Part shown: positions 11,042 to 22,354 of the stretch, piece by piece
Layout of the letters: the number at the start of each line of letters is the position of its first letter
How positions within the stretch are numbered: position 1 is the stretch's first letter
Assembly (NCBI GenBank): GCA_038502055.1
Contig: JAXRKN010000036.1
Location: forward strand, 2,108,001-2,172,000
Reading direction: 5' to 3'
Length of the DNA stretch: 64,000 nt
Source of the DNA: Tanytarsus gracilentus
Taxonomy: Eukaryota > Arthropoda > Insecta > Diptera > Chironomidae
Notes under the pieces: model-generated
The model's database searches: none
Seen by the model: the letters and a program-made list of their open reading frames with translations, nothing else
Told to the model about the DNA's origin: nothing
Position numbers and translations under genes: made by a program

Positions 11042-11875
11042 ATGTATTTAACACAGAACGCTCAAATTTTAGCAGAACATAAGCCATGGAACCACGAAAA
11101 TGAGTCTCATCATCACCACGAAAAGAACTTCGTAAAAAAATGGCAAGGAATGGATGAGAAAATCTCCGATCAGGTGAATCACATGAGAGTCATAAATTTT
11201 GAAAAATGAGTGCACTGATTTAATCTCATTGTTTTTTCTTCTTAATTCAAGATTCAACATCTTTGCGCGCAATTCGTTAAAGATCGACTGCGACGGGAAG
11301 GCCTGCTAACGAGAAATGTCTCAATATTAATTGAGGTGCATCCAGCAAAAGCCTTTCCGATAAGACATATTCTATTAGTTTTTAATAGAATGGCAATTGA
11401 ACTAGAGCAAATGCATCCCCGAACCTTTTCAAATCTCTCAATTGTATCGGAGCATGAAGCGCCGGTGTTGATAGAAAACATTGGACGAGCTCTCTTTAGG
11501 CAAGGTGAAATCACGTGGGGTAAAATAATTAGCTGGCTCACTCTCACGTCGGCTTTTGTCATTGACTGTGTAAAAAGCGGCCAGCCGGATATGGTTCAGC
11601 CTGTCATTGATGTCGCATGTATTGTGATGAACGAAGAAGCTGGCATGTGGATTGAAGGAGAAGGTAAGGGAGCTTAATTAAACGTTGTTAAGTCTTATTA
11701 TTAAATAAAATTATTAGGCGGCTTAAATGCAATTTCTGAGTACATCAAACCTATCAGATCCGATCACATGTCATTCCTTGGATTAATGGAGGTTCTTGTT
11801 GGTTTCTTACTAGGTGTACATTGGTCTTGGATGCTAATTAAATATGTAGGAAAACAATTTGGATATTTTTTGTGA
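11042..11875 (+). CDS. BOK-type Bcl-2 family protein (Debcl/Buffy-like)
   Basis: Three exons, 11042-11173, 11252-11663 and 11718-11875, giving 233 aa. Exon 1 is His/Glu-rich and unconserved. Exon 2 starts with LCAQFVKDRLRREGLL, matching helix 1 of the BOK/Debcl group. It continues with a BH3-like stretch (RMAIELEQMHPRTFSNLS) and BH1 (GEITWGKIISWLTL followed by FVIDCVKSGQPD). The exon 2/3 junction carries BH2 (WIEGEGGLNAISEYI). Exon 3 ends in a hydrophobic tail, about residues 200-233, with basic residues, typical of a membrane anchor in mitochondria or ER. Bcl-2 family members set the threshold for mitochondrial cell death; in flies Debcl is mostly pro-death and Buffy protective, and I cannot tell which this is. 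An AATAAA is at 11950-11955. The gene is convergent with the DUF229 gene. Confidence 0.88.
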
Positions 11876-12142
11876 GGAATTTTTTTAAATTTTAAATCTT
11901 GTTCGAAACTTCCTTGTTAATTTTTTGTTTTTTTCCTGTTATTGGTGTAAATAAAGTTTTTCTACCTTCCTATAAAAAAAATCGTGATTTAAATGAGTGA
12001 AATATAATTTAAAGAGAAAAATTTTTATTTGAGATAAAAACAATTAAATTTTAATGATTTGTGCCTTAATTTTTTTTATCGATTATTTCTTTTTCATTGA
12101 AGAAGAAAAAAATATATAGATTTTTTTAATTTTGATAAATTT

Positions 12143-14395
12143 TTAAATGGGATCACAGAAACAATATTTTTCAACAAACGAATCCTTAATGCAGCCCTTC
12201 GTATACGTGGTAAGTCGACTGATTATTCCAGAAATTTTCATCTCATCGTTGATTTCATCAATACGTACGGTCGCTTCGAATCTAAAAATAAGAAAATTGA
12301 AATTGTTGAATAAACGATTTTTCTTTCTTCTTACTCAGCTCGAGGGCCAGGTTTAGTTGTGATTTTCAATGTGACGTCATAAATCTTTTTTCTGCCTTTT
12401 GGCGGCCTTAGGCTTTTTATTTTCTCACGATTCGGTGGATTGAAAACATTTTCATTGAGCATGTGCATGTGAGCATTGACAACTGAATTAAGATAGAGTG
12501 AGTGGCATGATTTGTTGTGGGGCTTAACTATGTCATTGATACTTTTAAGTATAAAACGTGCGGCTCTATAAAATGAAAAATTAAAAATTAAATTTTAATA
12601 CTTTAACTAAAATTAACTGACTTTTGAACTCTTTGGTCTAAGTTTGATAACTCCAATTTTTCGTAGCACATACACCAATGCGACTCAATTCCCGCTGAAT
12701 CGCATGTCCTCGTCTCGGGTACTTCCAAGAATAAACTGATTCCTCTCGGTAATCTTTCTGTATTTCTCTCTTTTAAATCTTGAGTTTTTCTTTTCAAATT
12801 TTCATTTGTGATTGAATTTGACTCCAACTCTGAGATATCTCGAAGCGTTTCAAAAATGTCATAGTGAGTTGTTAGTCTTCTTGCATTGCGCTTAAAATTT
12901 CTGATAGCTAGTGGATATTTTTGTTTGAAGGATTTCGGAAAAATGGCGAAGAAAAATGCTGAAAAGAAATTTTTTTTGATAACTTCTTCCAGAGTAAAAT
13001 TTAACCTCATTTTAAATTCAAATTTAACTCACGCAATCTCTCCTCGACCATTCCCTGGAATGTTTGTCTAAAAGATCCAAATCGAAGACCGTGATCGGCA
13101 AGGATGAATAGAATTGTCTTATCTAAATATTTTTGGCCTTTCATGTACACCAATAAATTGCTTAAATCTTCATCAATGAGCATGGGATAATTAATGTAGT
13201 CATGCGTCATTGATGACGTCCAAAAGAACGAAAATGTTGGAGTGTTTGCCATGCTTTTGACAAATTTGTGTATATATTCCTTGAGAAAAAAATCAATTGG
13301 TCTTCGATGTCCAAGACATAATTTATAGTTTCCGATTTTATTATAAGCAATTTCCTTTTCCATTTGATAGATTATAGTTCTCAGATAAAAGTCGGTTGGC
13401 TGCTTATCAAATCCATTTTTAAAATAGTTAAAAAGTCCAAGTGCAGCTGAATCCTCAGCAAAAAGTGTGCTATAACTTTTCTTTTTAAAATCATCCCAGA
13501 TATAGTGACAACTGTCAAAATGAAGCGATGCATTCGATAATAGACAAGCACCATTAAGTTCCTCAGACGAGAGTCCGGTCAGCATTGGAATTAAATTTGG
13601 ATATGTGTTGTCGTCAACTTTGTTATAGCCGTGTAGTTCTATTGCGTCCAAATCTTCAATGAGGGTCTTCGATGTGAGGTTTAGCATTCGATGAAAGTTC
13701 AATTTTGACAATGAATCAATTCCAAGAATCATCACGTTATACTTTTCCTTTTCTTCATTTTCATTTCGTACTGATTGTGGGAAAAATGTGTGAAAATCGA
13801 CATAAATTTGTTGTGTTTGATTTGAGTTTTCGCAAAACACTTGAATATATTCTGAGTCAATTTTAGTGCGATGGCCATAATTGAGTAAAGTCAATGTTTC
13901 ATTTTTAAGTGCTAAATAATCGGTAACTCGAGTAAATGGCGTATAATAGCACTGCATTTGATCAACGGTTACATTGTAGAATTTTTTTAAGTCTGTCTCT
14001 GTTAAATTAATCCATAAAAAATTCTCATCTGAATCCGTGAGAGCTGGAATGCCGCCACAATTAATTTCCTTTGGTCGCTCTGATGGTATGAAGCTTCGAA
14101 TTTGGTCTGACATGACTTCCATTTTAACAATGCGACAGCCAGGTGTCTTTACAAAATAATTTTCATCAATCACTTCCTCCACTTCATCACTGTAATCTTC
14201 TTCTTTCGACAGCAACAGTCCAGGGCGTTTGAGCAATTTTGAAACGGATAAATCACTGATGTGACTAGTTGTGTAGTCGATCAAATAAAGTGATGATAAA
14301 ACCACAATTCCGATTATTAAAATTCGATATAAAAGAGTTTTCTTCAATGCTGGTGGCCATTTCCACTTTGCTCTCATACTTCGTAACGCAATCAT
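12143..14395 (-). CDS. DUF229 family protein (sulfatase-like fold, type II membrane)
   Basis: Four exons: 14395-13033, 12958-12622, 12565-12335, 12281-12143, about 690 aa. Residues 20-45 form a single N-terminal membrane anchor after a basic cytoplasmic tail. The alkaline phosphatase-like core follows: YNVMILGIDSLSKLNFHR, the GYNKVDDNTYPN segment, FFWTSSMTHDYINYP, and KTILFILADHGLRFGSFR with the ADHG metal-site motif. Exon 2 continues ERLPFFFAIFPKSFKQKYP; exons 3-4 give the C-terminal beta-rich part ending EKYCFCD. The second donor is a weak GTCAGT, but phase and conservation support it. The biochemical role of DUF229 proteins is not established; the fold suggests a phospho- or sulfo-transfer or hydrolase activity in the lumen. 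Several N-glycosylation sequons (NLT, NVT, NQT) agree with a lumenal domain. Confidence 0.88.
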
Positions 14396-15518
14396 ATTTT
14401 TTTTCGCCGGTTAATAATTCATTTAAAGTTTTTTCGTTCAGACTCTCGACACTTTTGCTTTTGGTTGCAGCAATGCAATTTGCTACACAGTTTAACTTGA
14501 AGTGCGGTTGACTCTACAAAAGAAAGATAAAATTAATTTTTATGTTAAAATTATTTACGTGCTCCATTTTTGAGATTATACAAAATTTAATCTCTTAACT
14601 CGTGCACGTGTGATATCATAATGAGTTAATTAAACAAAAACTTAAATAAACCTGCGTGATAAAAGTATTCTGAAATAAACTTTTATCAAAGATTTACGAA
14701 CTGTTTTAAAAAATGATTTTAATTTATTGTAACTAACCTGTGGAATTTCCCTTATTAATTAATCCGTGGAGAATTTTTTCTGTCGACTCGAATTTCACAC
14801 TTGAATTAACTTTTCTAATATCCCTATTTGTGCACGACGTAAAAATCAAAAAACTTCATCTCCGATAAGTATATTATAAATTTTTGTGAGCTATATTTTT
14901 TTGAGCTGTTCATACTCCCGACGAGTGACATTTAACTACTTTAACATCAAATTTTGAAATGATAACACAACACGACCTTGTAAAGTAGCAGTGAAAAAAA
15001 GATGTAAATTATTAATGAAAGCGACAAGAATGAGTTTAAAAAATTTACACTAAACTATTGCACTTATTGATAAGCTACTGAGGCGAGTTACTTTGATTAA
15101 TTTATAGAGTTATAAAATAAATTAAGATATTTGTCTAGCCTAAAAGTGTGTTTTACTAATATTATTTGCTAAATTAGATTAGAAGACGATAAAAATTTCG
15201 AAAACGCGAAAATTTTTCTCACAGATCTTGCGCTGTGCGATGCTGTTTCCTTGACAACCTGCATCATCCCTTTTTCTCTTGATTTGAGTTCACTGTGCTT
15301 TGTTTAGCGATAACATAATATTTTCTCTCTTCGCACATGTTGATATGATTAAAAGTCACATGGCATCTACTATTTTGATGACTAGAATATTTTCTTCTTC
15401 TTCTTTCAACAAGCAACACGTTGCTGAAAATTTTTTCACGATATTGAAGATTTTTTTAAATAAACGAATAAATTTAATAAATCATGTCAACATTTTATTG
15501 AAAAAGTAAAGATATAAT
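14396..15518. other. Intergenic, upstream of the DUF229 gene
   Basis: About 1.1 kb of AT-rich sequence between the DUF229 start and the CHMP7 stop. It probably holds the DUF229 5' UTR and promoter and the CHMP7 3' UTR. No distinct element seen. Confidence 0.45.
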
Positions 15519-16980
15519 TTACTGAGTTAAAGTGGTTTTTTGATCTTTGTAATGATTAACTGCTGCCGTTGTTGTTGTTGTTTCGTCTAGATCAGAAAAA
15601 TCGCCTCGTAATTTCTTTAATCGCATTTCTAAATCAGCCAAATTAAAGTCAGATTTTGGCTCTTCAATTTTGCTTTTGACATCACCACCATCACCACTTC
15701 CCTTTCTATCTGCAGTAAGTTCTTTAAGCTCTGCCTCGAGCTCGGCATCATCGATTTCCTCAGCGTCACGTAAGGGTGCGCTTATAATATTTTGAAGCTC
15801 ATCTTGATCGCCAAGGACATCTTTCATGTCCTCGATTACATCGTAGACACTGTCAATGTCAACGCCAGAGCTAGCGAAAATATGTTTAATGCCCTCCGCA
15901 CCGATTTTATATGTTTCAAGAATTTCTTTGTCCGTCTTTGAATTTTGAACTCGATGAAGCATCGCCTGTATATTTTCAAGGATAGTCATAGTCTTTGTGA
16001 TATCATTCTCCAGCATGTGCTTCTTTCTCAAGTGATTTTTAGCCATTTGTTTCTTGCCATCCTTGAGACATGTCCTCACGTGTCCTATAATTTCATCAAG
16101 TTGATGTTCTTTCGTATCAATCGCAGCAATTAAAAATTTCTCTGTCGTTTCTAAATTGTAAACTGATCTTTCGAGATGGGTTATGGGTGTGACAGGTTTT
16201 TGTGGTTCACTGAACTTCATTAACAATTTATGATGATGCTGAGAATTTTCACCTTCTTTGTTCTCTTCCATATAAACTGATTTTTCAACCGTACTCAAAT
16301 ATTGTAATGCCATCAGAATTCCATCTCGAGATATGCCATCAATATCTTCAGACGATTTCATTAAATCTTCCATCGACACGATGTTGTTGTAGCTATGAGC
16401 GTTTCGTACGTGTGCTTGAAGTATTCTTGCTTGTTTCTTGACAGCAGTTTTGGAGACAAAAACAGCTTCATCCGCCTCCGAAGATCCAAGGACCTTTTCT
16501 TTAAGCTTGTTGAAAGTCCATGACATTGGCGTGACTAGCATTCCAACTGACCATTCACTCCAAGATTTTGGTGAAGCCATAAATGAAATTTTATCTTGCA
16601 CATTGCTCTCTGCAATCATTTGATTTACAACGTCATTGAGACAGTACGGTGACGTTCCTTTTCGCTTAAAAACTTCCTTTAATTCCTTAATTGTGAAGCT
16701 CGAAGATCCTTTATATTCACAAAAATTTTCAATCATCTCTTTCCAAAATGTCATTTTATGGTTGTAGTGCTCTGGATTAACATGTTTTGGACGAAAAGTG
16801 TACATCATTTCACTCATTAAGTTGTCATTACGCCATTCGTCTGTAAAAAATGATAAAATTAGTAAAATTTCGTAATTTTTTGATTTTATTTTCTTTAATT
16901 TTACCTGGATAAAAATCTTCATTGAGAACGAAAAGAGCCTTGCCGGCAAATGATTTTCTGGATGAGAAAGAAGATTCCAT
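15519..16980 (-). CDS. CHMP7: Charged multivesicular body protein 7 (ESCRT-III/ESCRT-II hybrid)
   Basis: Two exons, 16980-16905 and 16840-15519 (intron 64 bp, GTAAAA..TACAG), giving 465 aa. The N-terminal half resembles tandem winged helices of the VPS25 type (EMMYTFRPKHVNPEHYNHKM, FTIKELKEVFKRKGTSPYC). The C-terminal half is a Snf7/ESCRT-III domain: basic helix (KKQMAKNHLRKKHMLENDIT), then the acidic autoinhibitory and MIM-bearing tail (DAELEAELKEL, DLEMRLKKLRGDF). CHMP7 recruits ESCRT-III to the inner nuclear membrane through LEM2 during envelope sealing and repair. Start chosen at the ATG whose exon carries MESSFSSRK; the start is 218 bp from the divergent ZAD zinc-finger gene. Confidence 0.92.
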
Positions 16981-17198
16981 TTCGTGCAAATGTTAAAAAT
17001 CTAAATTTAAAAATATTTTTTTAATGTCGAGAGAAAAAAAAACAATAACAATGGAAAATATTCGTTAATGGGGAAGGTTCGACAGATTTGGGACATTTTA
17101 TTTTTTTATTGGCAAAACTAAAACCTTACAAATGTTTTCAGTGTTGACTTTGTAATCAAAATAAAAACAAAACATTTAAGAAGAAATAAATAAATTTA
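16981..17198. promoter_or_regulatory. Putative bidirectional promoter, CHMP7/ZAD zinc-finger gene
   Basis: 218 bp between two divergent start codons, mostly A/T with no clear TATA or E-box. Role inferred from arrangement. Confidence 0.45.
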
Positions 17199-18605
17199 AT
17201 GGAATCTCTTGAGAATCTTTGCAGACTTTGTTTAAGTCAATCAGCGCCTTTAATACCCATATTTGCTACCAAAATTGAAAATGTGCCAATAGTTGAAGTG
17301 ATTAAAAGAGTTTGTCATAAAATTACAATCGATGAATATCAAGAAAAATTTCCAAATATTTGTGAAATTTGCCACTTTATTCTATCGCAAGCTCAAAATT
17401 TAAATGTGAAAAGCTCAGAAAGTGAAATAGAATTGCATAATTTAATATTAAATCGCGAGGAAAAAATTTTCGATGAAGATGATCCAGTTTTGAAAAAAGA
17501 TCAGAACGACCCCGATTTTTCTTTAAAACCAGAAAAGCGAAAACTTGAACGAAAATATGAATGTTTGACTTGTCATAAATTGTTTGAAAAACCGTCAAAA
17601 CTAGTTCGTCATGAAAAAACTCACGATATCAATAAAAAGCCTCACGGATGCAATGTTCAGGATTGCTTTCAAAGATTTGCTCTTGCAGAATCGCTTAAAA
17701 GGCATCAAATTATTCATTCAGGAATGACTTTGAAAATTGCACCTGATTCTCCAAAGCCATGTGTCATTTGTTCGAAGGAATTTGAAACGCAAGAAGCCAT
17801 GGCATCGCACATGAGGATACACAAGGATGTCCTCGAAACTATAGAATTTCCGTGCAATTTATGTGAAAAAGTTTTCAAAAAACTAAACGAACTAACGAGA
17901 CATTCGAGGACTCATGTAGAAAATAAAAACTATAAATGCCAATTATGTTCAAAAGTGTTTTCGCAAGGATCTCATTTAATTGATCACTTAAATCGACATA
18001 CTGGCCTCAGACCTCATACATGCAAAATTTGCAGCAAGACTTTTCAACAATCATCGACTCTCAACGATCATATAAGAACCCATAGCAAAGAAAAACCATT
18101 TTTGTGCAGTGAATGTGGAAAAGCGTTTAACAATCCATCAAATCTACGGCAGCATGTTAAGAGACATTTAAATCTTAAAGAATTCGAATGTCATCTTTGC
18201 ATTGGAAAATTTTCTTGCAGAGCTAGCCTGCAATCACACTTAAGATCACACAGTGGAATAAAAAGTCACAGCTGTGAAGTATGCGGTGCTCAATTTACAA
18301 AAGGAAGTTCCCTCAAGAAACATGTTCGATCAATTCACGAAGGAATTAAAGATCATCAATGTTCAACATGTAACAATGTTTTTTCTTCTAGTGAACATCT
18401 TAAACGTCACTTTAGAACGCATAGTGGAGAGAAGCCTTACAAGTGTGGCGAATGTGGCAAATCTTATGCTCAATCAAACGATCTCTTAAAACATAAAAAA
18501 ATTCATTTTGGCGAAAATGTCTATAAATGCTCCGAATGCACGGAATCATTTAGATTAAAGAGTCAATTACGAGATCATTATGTGGTTCATAAAAATATCG
18601 AATAA
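17199..18605 (+). CDS. ZAD-C2H2 zinc-finger transcription factor, 12 fingers
   Basis: Single exon, 468 aa. Residues 8-11 (CRLC) and 53-56 (CEIC) are the paired cysteines of a ZAD domain, an arthropod dimerisation module. After an acidic linker (about 75-120) come twelve C2H2 fingers, from YECLTCHKLF at about residue 123 to YKCSECTESF near the end. Finger 2 has an enlarged C-x4-C spacing (CNVQDC), finger 9 has H-x4-H; several linkers are of the TGEKP type (SGEKPYKC). It is therefore probably a sequence-specific nuclear DNA-binding protein; its targets and orthologue cannot be named because this family expands rapidly in insects. The stop codon lies inside AATAAA (18601-18606), and the convergent IFT52 stop is 13 bp away. 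Confidence 0.93.
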   Translation: MESLENLCRLCLSQSAPLIPIFATKIENVPIVEVIKRVCHKITIDEYQEKFPNICEICHFILSQAQNLNVKSSESEIELHNLILNREEKIFDEDDPVLKKDQNDPDFSLKPEKRKLERKYECLTCHKLFEKPSKLVRHEKTHDINKKPHGCNVQDCFQRFALAESLKRHQIIHSGMTLKIAPDSPKPCVICSKEFETQEAMASHMRIHKDVLETIEFPCNLCEKVFKKLNELTRHSRTHVENKNYKCQLCSKVFSQGSHLIDHLNRHTGLRPHTCKICSKTFQQSSTLNDHIRTHSKEKPFLCSECGKAFNNPSNLRQHVKRHLNLKEFECHLCIGKFSCRASLQSHLRSHSGIKSHSCEVCGAQFTKGSSLKKHVRSIHEGIKDHQCSTCNNVFSSSEHLKRHFRTHSGEKPYKCGECGKSYAQSNDLLKHKKIHFGENVYKCSECTESFRLKSQLRDHYVVHKNIE

Positions 18606-18623
18606 ATAAAAAATCATTTTATT
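18601..18623. terminator. Overlapping poly(A) signals of two convergent genes
   Basis: On the plus strand AATAAA occurs at 18601-18606 and 18605-18610, the first containing the zinc-finger gene's TAA. On the minus strand AATAAA is at 18623-18618 and contains the IFT52 TAA. Cleavage normally occurs 10-30 nt downstream, which would fall in the coding sequence of the opposite gene in both cases. Confidence 0.6.
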
Positions 18624-19952
18624 CTTTATCAAGTTTCTTATAGTTTGCAATCTTTACAGAAATTGTGTGTAAAATTTCTTTAGCTGGTGTTGAGTGATCA
18701 TCGTGAGTGACAGATAAAATTCGTCCACATTCTCGAATAAAATATTCCAATTCCTTTTGATCGATGCTTCGAAATCCTTTGCTCTCAGAGTGTTGAAAGC
18801 ATTTGTTGGTTAACTGAGTAATTTGAGACTTTTCCGAGCTAAAAGCTTCGTCAAGATCAAAAAGCTCAACGGGCGGCGGTGGGAGGTCGCTGAAAATTGG
18901 TGGAAAAACAGCAAGTTGAATGGGTGGCAGCGGCAACTCAAAAGCTGGTTTTATAATTTTCAAACTCTCATATTCGATACCAAGCTTCTCATACATTCCA
19001 ACAACCTCATGCAAGCGATCATTATTGATGGAGTAAAGCAGCATATCAAAAAGCTTTTTAAAATCTGCGGGTATGTCACAATCAAATGATTCAACCAGAC
19101 ATGTCTTTGGTTGATCCGCAAGATAAATAATATCTGGAATCGTTGTGTAATCATGAATTTCGACATCATTAAAATCTTTTGCTTTGAAGCTAATTGATTT
19201 TTCAACCAGCAAGGTAATAAAATAATCCCAAACATTCATGTTGTGTTCATTGATGATATATTTGTCAGTGAACATGTGACCTGATCCAGTGGCAAGAATT
19301 TGACCTCCTTTATCGTTTGAGTAGTATCCACATACTGGTCGATTAAAAGGATAGGCAATAGTTGATGTCGTGACAAGCACATTTGATGGATTTATGACAT
19401 TAATTGTCGCTCCAAAAGGATAAACAATTTCAATGTCATATTTCTCATCCAATAAACTCTGATTGCCTTTTTTGATGACCCTCAATAGTTCATTGTTCAT
19501 ATTTTCGCAGACAACACATCCATTTAAAATTGCCTCTTTCGGATGAAAATACTTATAATAATGCTGACGAACAACCGAATCGGAATTGATATTCATTCCA
19601 AATTCTTCGAGCAAGAAATTTATGTTGGTATCGAAAGCATTCTCTCCATTTTCACCAAGCATGACCATCAATGATCCACCGTTGTTAACAAAGTCTTTCA
19701 TTGCTTCGAGCTCAACTTCATTAAATTTTTGCTGAGGTCCGGCAAGGATGAACAAATTGTATGATTTCAATGTGTCGATTGAAATTTCATTTTTATTTCT
19801 AGGTTGATAAAATGAATTAAAATAATTATTTAAACTTTTATTCCTTACATTTCCGTTTTGTAATTCGCTTTCAATTTGCGATTGACGGTTTTATAGTTGT
19901 CAGATAGCTTAAATAGCTCATTTTTAGATGCGTCAAAGAGAATTGTGGCCAT
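18619..19952 (-). CDS. IFT52: Intraflagellar transport protein 52
   Basis: Two exons, 19952-19849 and 19798-18619 (intron 50 bp), giving 427 aa. The N-terminal GIFT domain is clear: ILFDASKNELFKLSDNYK, ILAGPQQKFNEVELEAM, GGSLMVMLGENGENAFDTNI, NFLLEEFGMNINSD, YYKYFHPKEAILNG, YPFGATINV and GSGHMFTDKYI. The C-terminal part has FPPIFSDLPPPPVELFDLDE and the helix TNKCFQHSESKGFRS that contacts IFT-B partners. IFT52 is a core scaffold of the IFT-B1 complex needed to build cilia; in insects this means sensory neurons and possibly sperm. The sequence 33 bp upstream of the ATG is the edge of the 384-bp direct repeat, so the promoter lies in repeated DNA. Confidence 0.95.
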
Positions 19953-19985
19953 TTTTATCAAATTATTTTCGTTTACTTACAAAAC

Positions 19986-20369
19986 CGTTGCTATGCGACA
20001 ACTTCAATGATTTTTATACTATGACAACGTTCACCTGTTGATCGTTAAAATAATTTGCGTCAATGAACCTCTTCGCTATTTTAAAAGTAATTAACCTATC
20101 AACAGCGAAAAAAGTACACGCAATTTTCAATATAATTAAATGAAGAAATGAAACAGAAAAACAACAAATTCATTTGTAAATGTTTCTTTTATTTCATTTT
20201 CTTCCTATTTCGTGCATGCAGTCTTATCTTTTTGTCGGCTTTTTTTAAACGTGCGGTATAATGAATTAAAATAGAAATAAATTAATGCAGGTCGAAATTT
20301 TTCACTCTCGCTTTTCAGTGCAATTTTTTCTTCATGGGGAAGGTCTTTTTTTGAGCATCGAAATTAACA
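19986..20369. repeat. 384-bp direct repeat, copy 1
   Basis: Matches 23546-23929 over exactly 384 bp in the same orientation with five substitutions and no indel by my reading (about 98.7% identity). It holds the IFT52 upstream region and, at its far end, a dead 3' fragment of the cuticle-like gene's last exon. It also supplies the stop codon of the damaged gene at 20364. Confidence 0.93.
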
Positions 20370-20815
20370 ATTCTTTATAGTACTCTCACAAGTATCGGAA
20401 TGTGCATTAAGAAGTATAGTGATGACGAATCGAATTACCAATCCTTGATCATATAACAATCCACATAAAACGTTCATACTTCCATTTATCAATTTCATCA
20501 GTCGACCATGCATCGCTTCTGTTTGCTTTGCGGTGTGGATTTCGTTAACAATAACAACCAATTCACTACCGACTGATAGTATAAATTATAAAGTATAAAT
20601 TAAAAAACTATTTGTTCTAAAATTTTTTAATTTATTTTTGACTCACCAATGTCAGGTGTGTCTTCACGAAGTAGTTCTTCAAATCGACGAAATGAACTAA
20701 ATTTATCTGAGTCGCTCACGCAAGTCTTCTTAGCATACTTAATGAGTTTATCGTGCGAGGGTGCATCAATGTCCTTAAACGCGTCACTCAACAGTTGCGC
20801 AGCTTGTTTTATTTT

Positions 20816-22354
20816 TATAGCTCCGCTATATATTAATTTTGGATTTCTCCAAAACCAGTTTTTGGCCCCTAGTGCCAAGACATTACATTGTGCAATGTCA
20901 AAACATATACTCAAATGATAGGCCTAGCCAAACCCTACAAACTGGCGAAAACAGATTTGAAATCGGTTGCTCCTACGAGGAGTTAGAGCCATTTAAGTCA
21001 TCTTACTTTCTTACTTTCTCACTTTCTTACGATCTTAGTGGGCGGCATATCTCAAGAACGGCTGGTTGGATTTGATTCGGGTTTGTGGCTAAAGATCGGG
21101 TTTTGGTTCTAGTTGTGCAAGAAGTATTTAGTTTTGAGGTATGACCCTTCAAGGACCGTCCCTGAGTGCAAAAATGTCCTTTTTCATACAAATTTTCTCT
21201 TATATGGCTTCATGGGTATCGTTGAACTCGTAATTGGACCAGGAATCGATTGGCATTGACGATTTTTGAGGAGTGTCCATCATGGCCGGCCTGGAGTGCC
21301 ACTAATGTCCATTTTTCAGAACTATGGCTTCATGTATGTCGTTGAACTCGTCATTGCATCAGGAATCGATTGACATTGATGATTTTTGAGGAGTGTCCAT
21401 CATGGCCGGCCAGGAGTGCCACTAATGTCCATTTTTCAGAACTATGGCTTCATGGGTATCGTTGAACTCGTCATTGCATCAGAAATCGATTGACATTGAC
21501 GATTTTTGAAGAATGTTCATAATGGCCGGCCAGGAGTACCACTAATGTCCATTTTTCAGAACTATGGCTTCATGTATGTCGTTGAACTCGTCATTGCATC
21601 AGGAATCGATTGACATTGACGATTTTTGAAGAATGTTCATAATGGCCGGCCAGGAGTACCACTAATGTCCATTTTTTCAGAACTATGACTTCATGTATGT
21701 CGTTCAACTCGTCATTGCATCAGAAATCGATTGACATTGACGATTTTTGAAGAATGTTCATAATGGCCGGCCAGGAGTACCACTAATGTCCATTTTTCAG
21801 AACTATGGCTTCATGTATGTCGTTGAACTCGTCATTGCATCAGGAATCGATTGGCATTGATGATTTTTGAGGAGTGTCCATCATGGCCGGCCAGGAGTGC
21901 CACTAATGTCCATTTTTTCAGAACTATGACTTCATGTATGTCGTTCAACTCGTCATTGCATCAGAAATCGATTGACATTGACGATTTTTGAAGAATGTTC
22001 ATAATGGCCGGCCAGGAGTACCACTAATGTCCATTTTTCAGAACTATGGCTTCATGTATGTCGTTGAACTCGTCATTGCATCAGGAATCGATTGACATTG
22101 ACGATTTTTGAAGAATGTTCATAATGGCCGGCCAGGAGTACCACTAATGTCCATTTTTCAGAACTATGGCTTCATGTATGTCATTGAACTCGTCATTGCA
22201 TCAGGAATCGATTGACATTGACGATTTTTGAGGAATGTCCATCGTGGTCGGCCAGGAGTGCCACTAATGTCCATTTTTCAGAACTATGGGGTACTAATCT
22301 AAGACAGCGGAGCTATTGGAAATGGCAACGCCGTTTGCAGACCCATCTTGTTTT
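20816..22354 (+). mobile_element. Helentron/INE-1-like non-autonomous element, family A copy 1
   Basis: Starts TATAGCTCCGCTATA and ends CATCTTGTTTT. The 10-bp subterminal inverted repeat ATAGCTCCGC is matched near the 3' end by GCGGAGCTAT, followed by the imperfect hairpin GGCAACGCCGTTTGC. A conserved ~300-bp core (20816-21120) is followed by about nine 120-bp tandem units and a 3' end shared with copies 2 and 3. No target duplication is obvious and the flanks are A/T runs, as expected for Helentron-type insertion between T residues. Inserted in the coding exon of the unrecognised gene. Confidence 0.7.
21200..22285 (+). repeat. 120-bp tandem repeat array in family A copy 1
   Basis: About nine units of 120-121 bp; each has TGTCCATTTTTCAGAACTAT, the GTTGAACTCGTCATTG block, ATCGATTG and the 8-bp palindrome GGCCGGCC. 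Units of two types (GAGGAGTGTCCATC versus GAAGAATGTTCATA) recur in blocks, and a variant with ATGACTTCATG recurs 240 bp apart. Confidence 0.9.

Noticed and set aside
12147..12356. Plus-strand 69-codon ORF
   Set aside because: Antisense of the last DUF229 exons, which have better splice and family support.
14269..14511. Plus-strand 80-codon ORF
   Set aside because: Antisense of the DUF229 N-terminal exon.
18274..18489. 71-codon ORF in a second frame
   Set aside because: Shadow of the zinc-finger coding sequence.
20839..21075. Similar short ORF (MDFSKT...) in all three family A cores (also 39162-39467, 43894-44151)
   Set aside because: The copies differ mainly by amino-acid-changing substitutions and have different C-termini; the frame is open because the copies are young, with no sign of selection.
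21200..22285. CRISPR-like array
   Set aside because: Units are contiguous 120-bp tandem repeats without unique spacers, in a eukaryotic genome.
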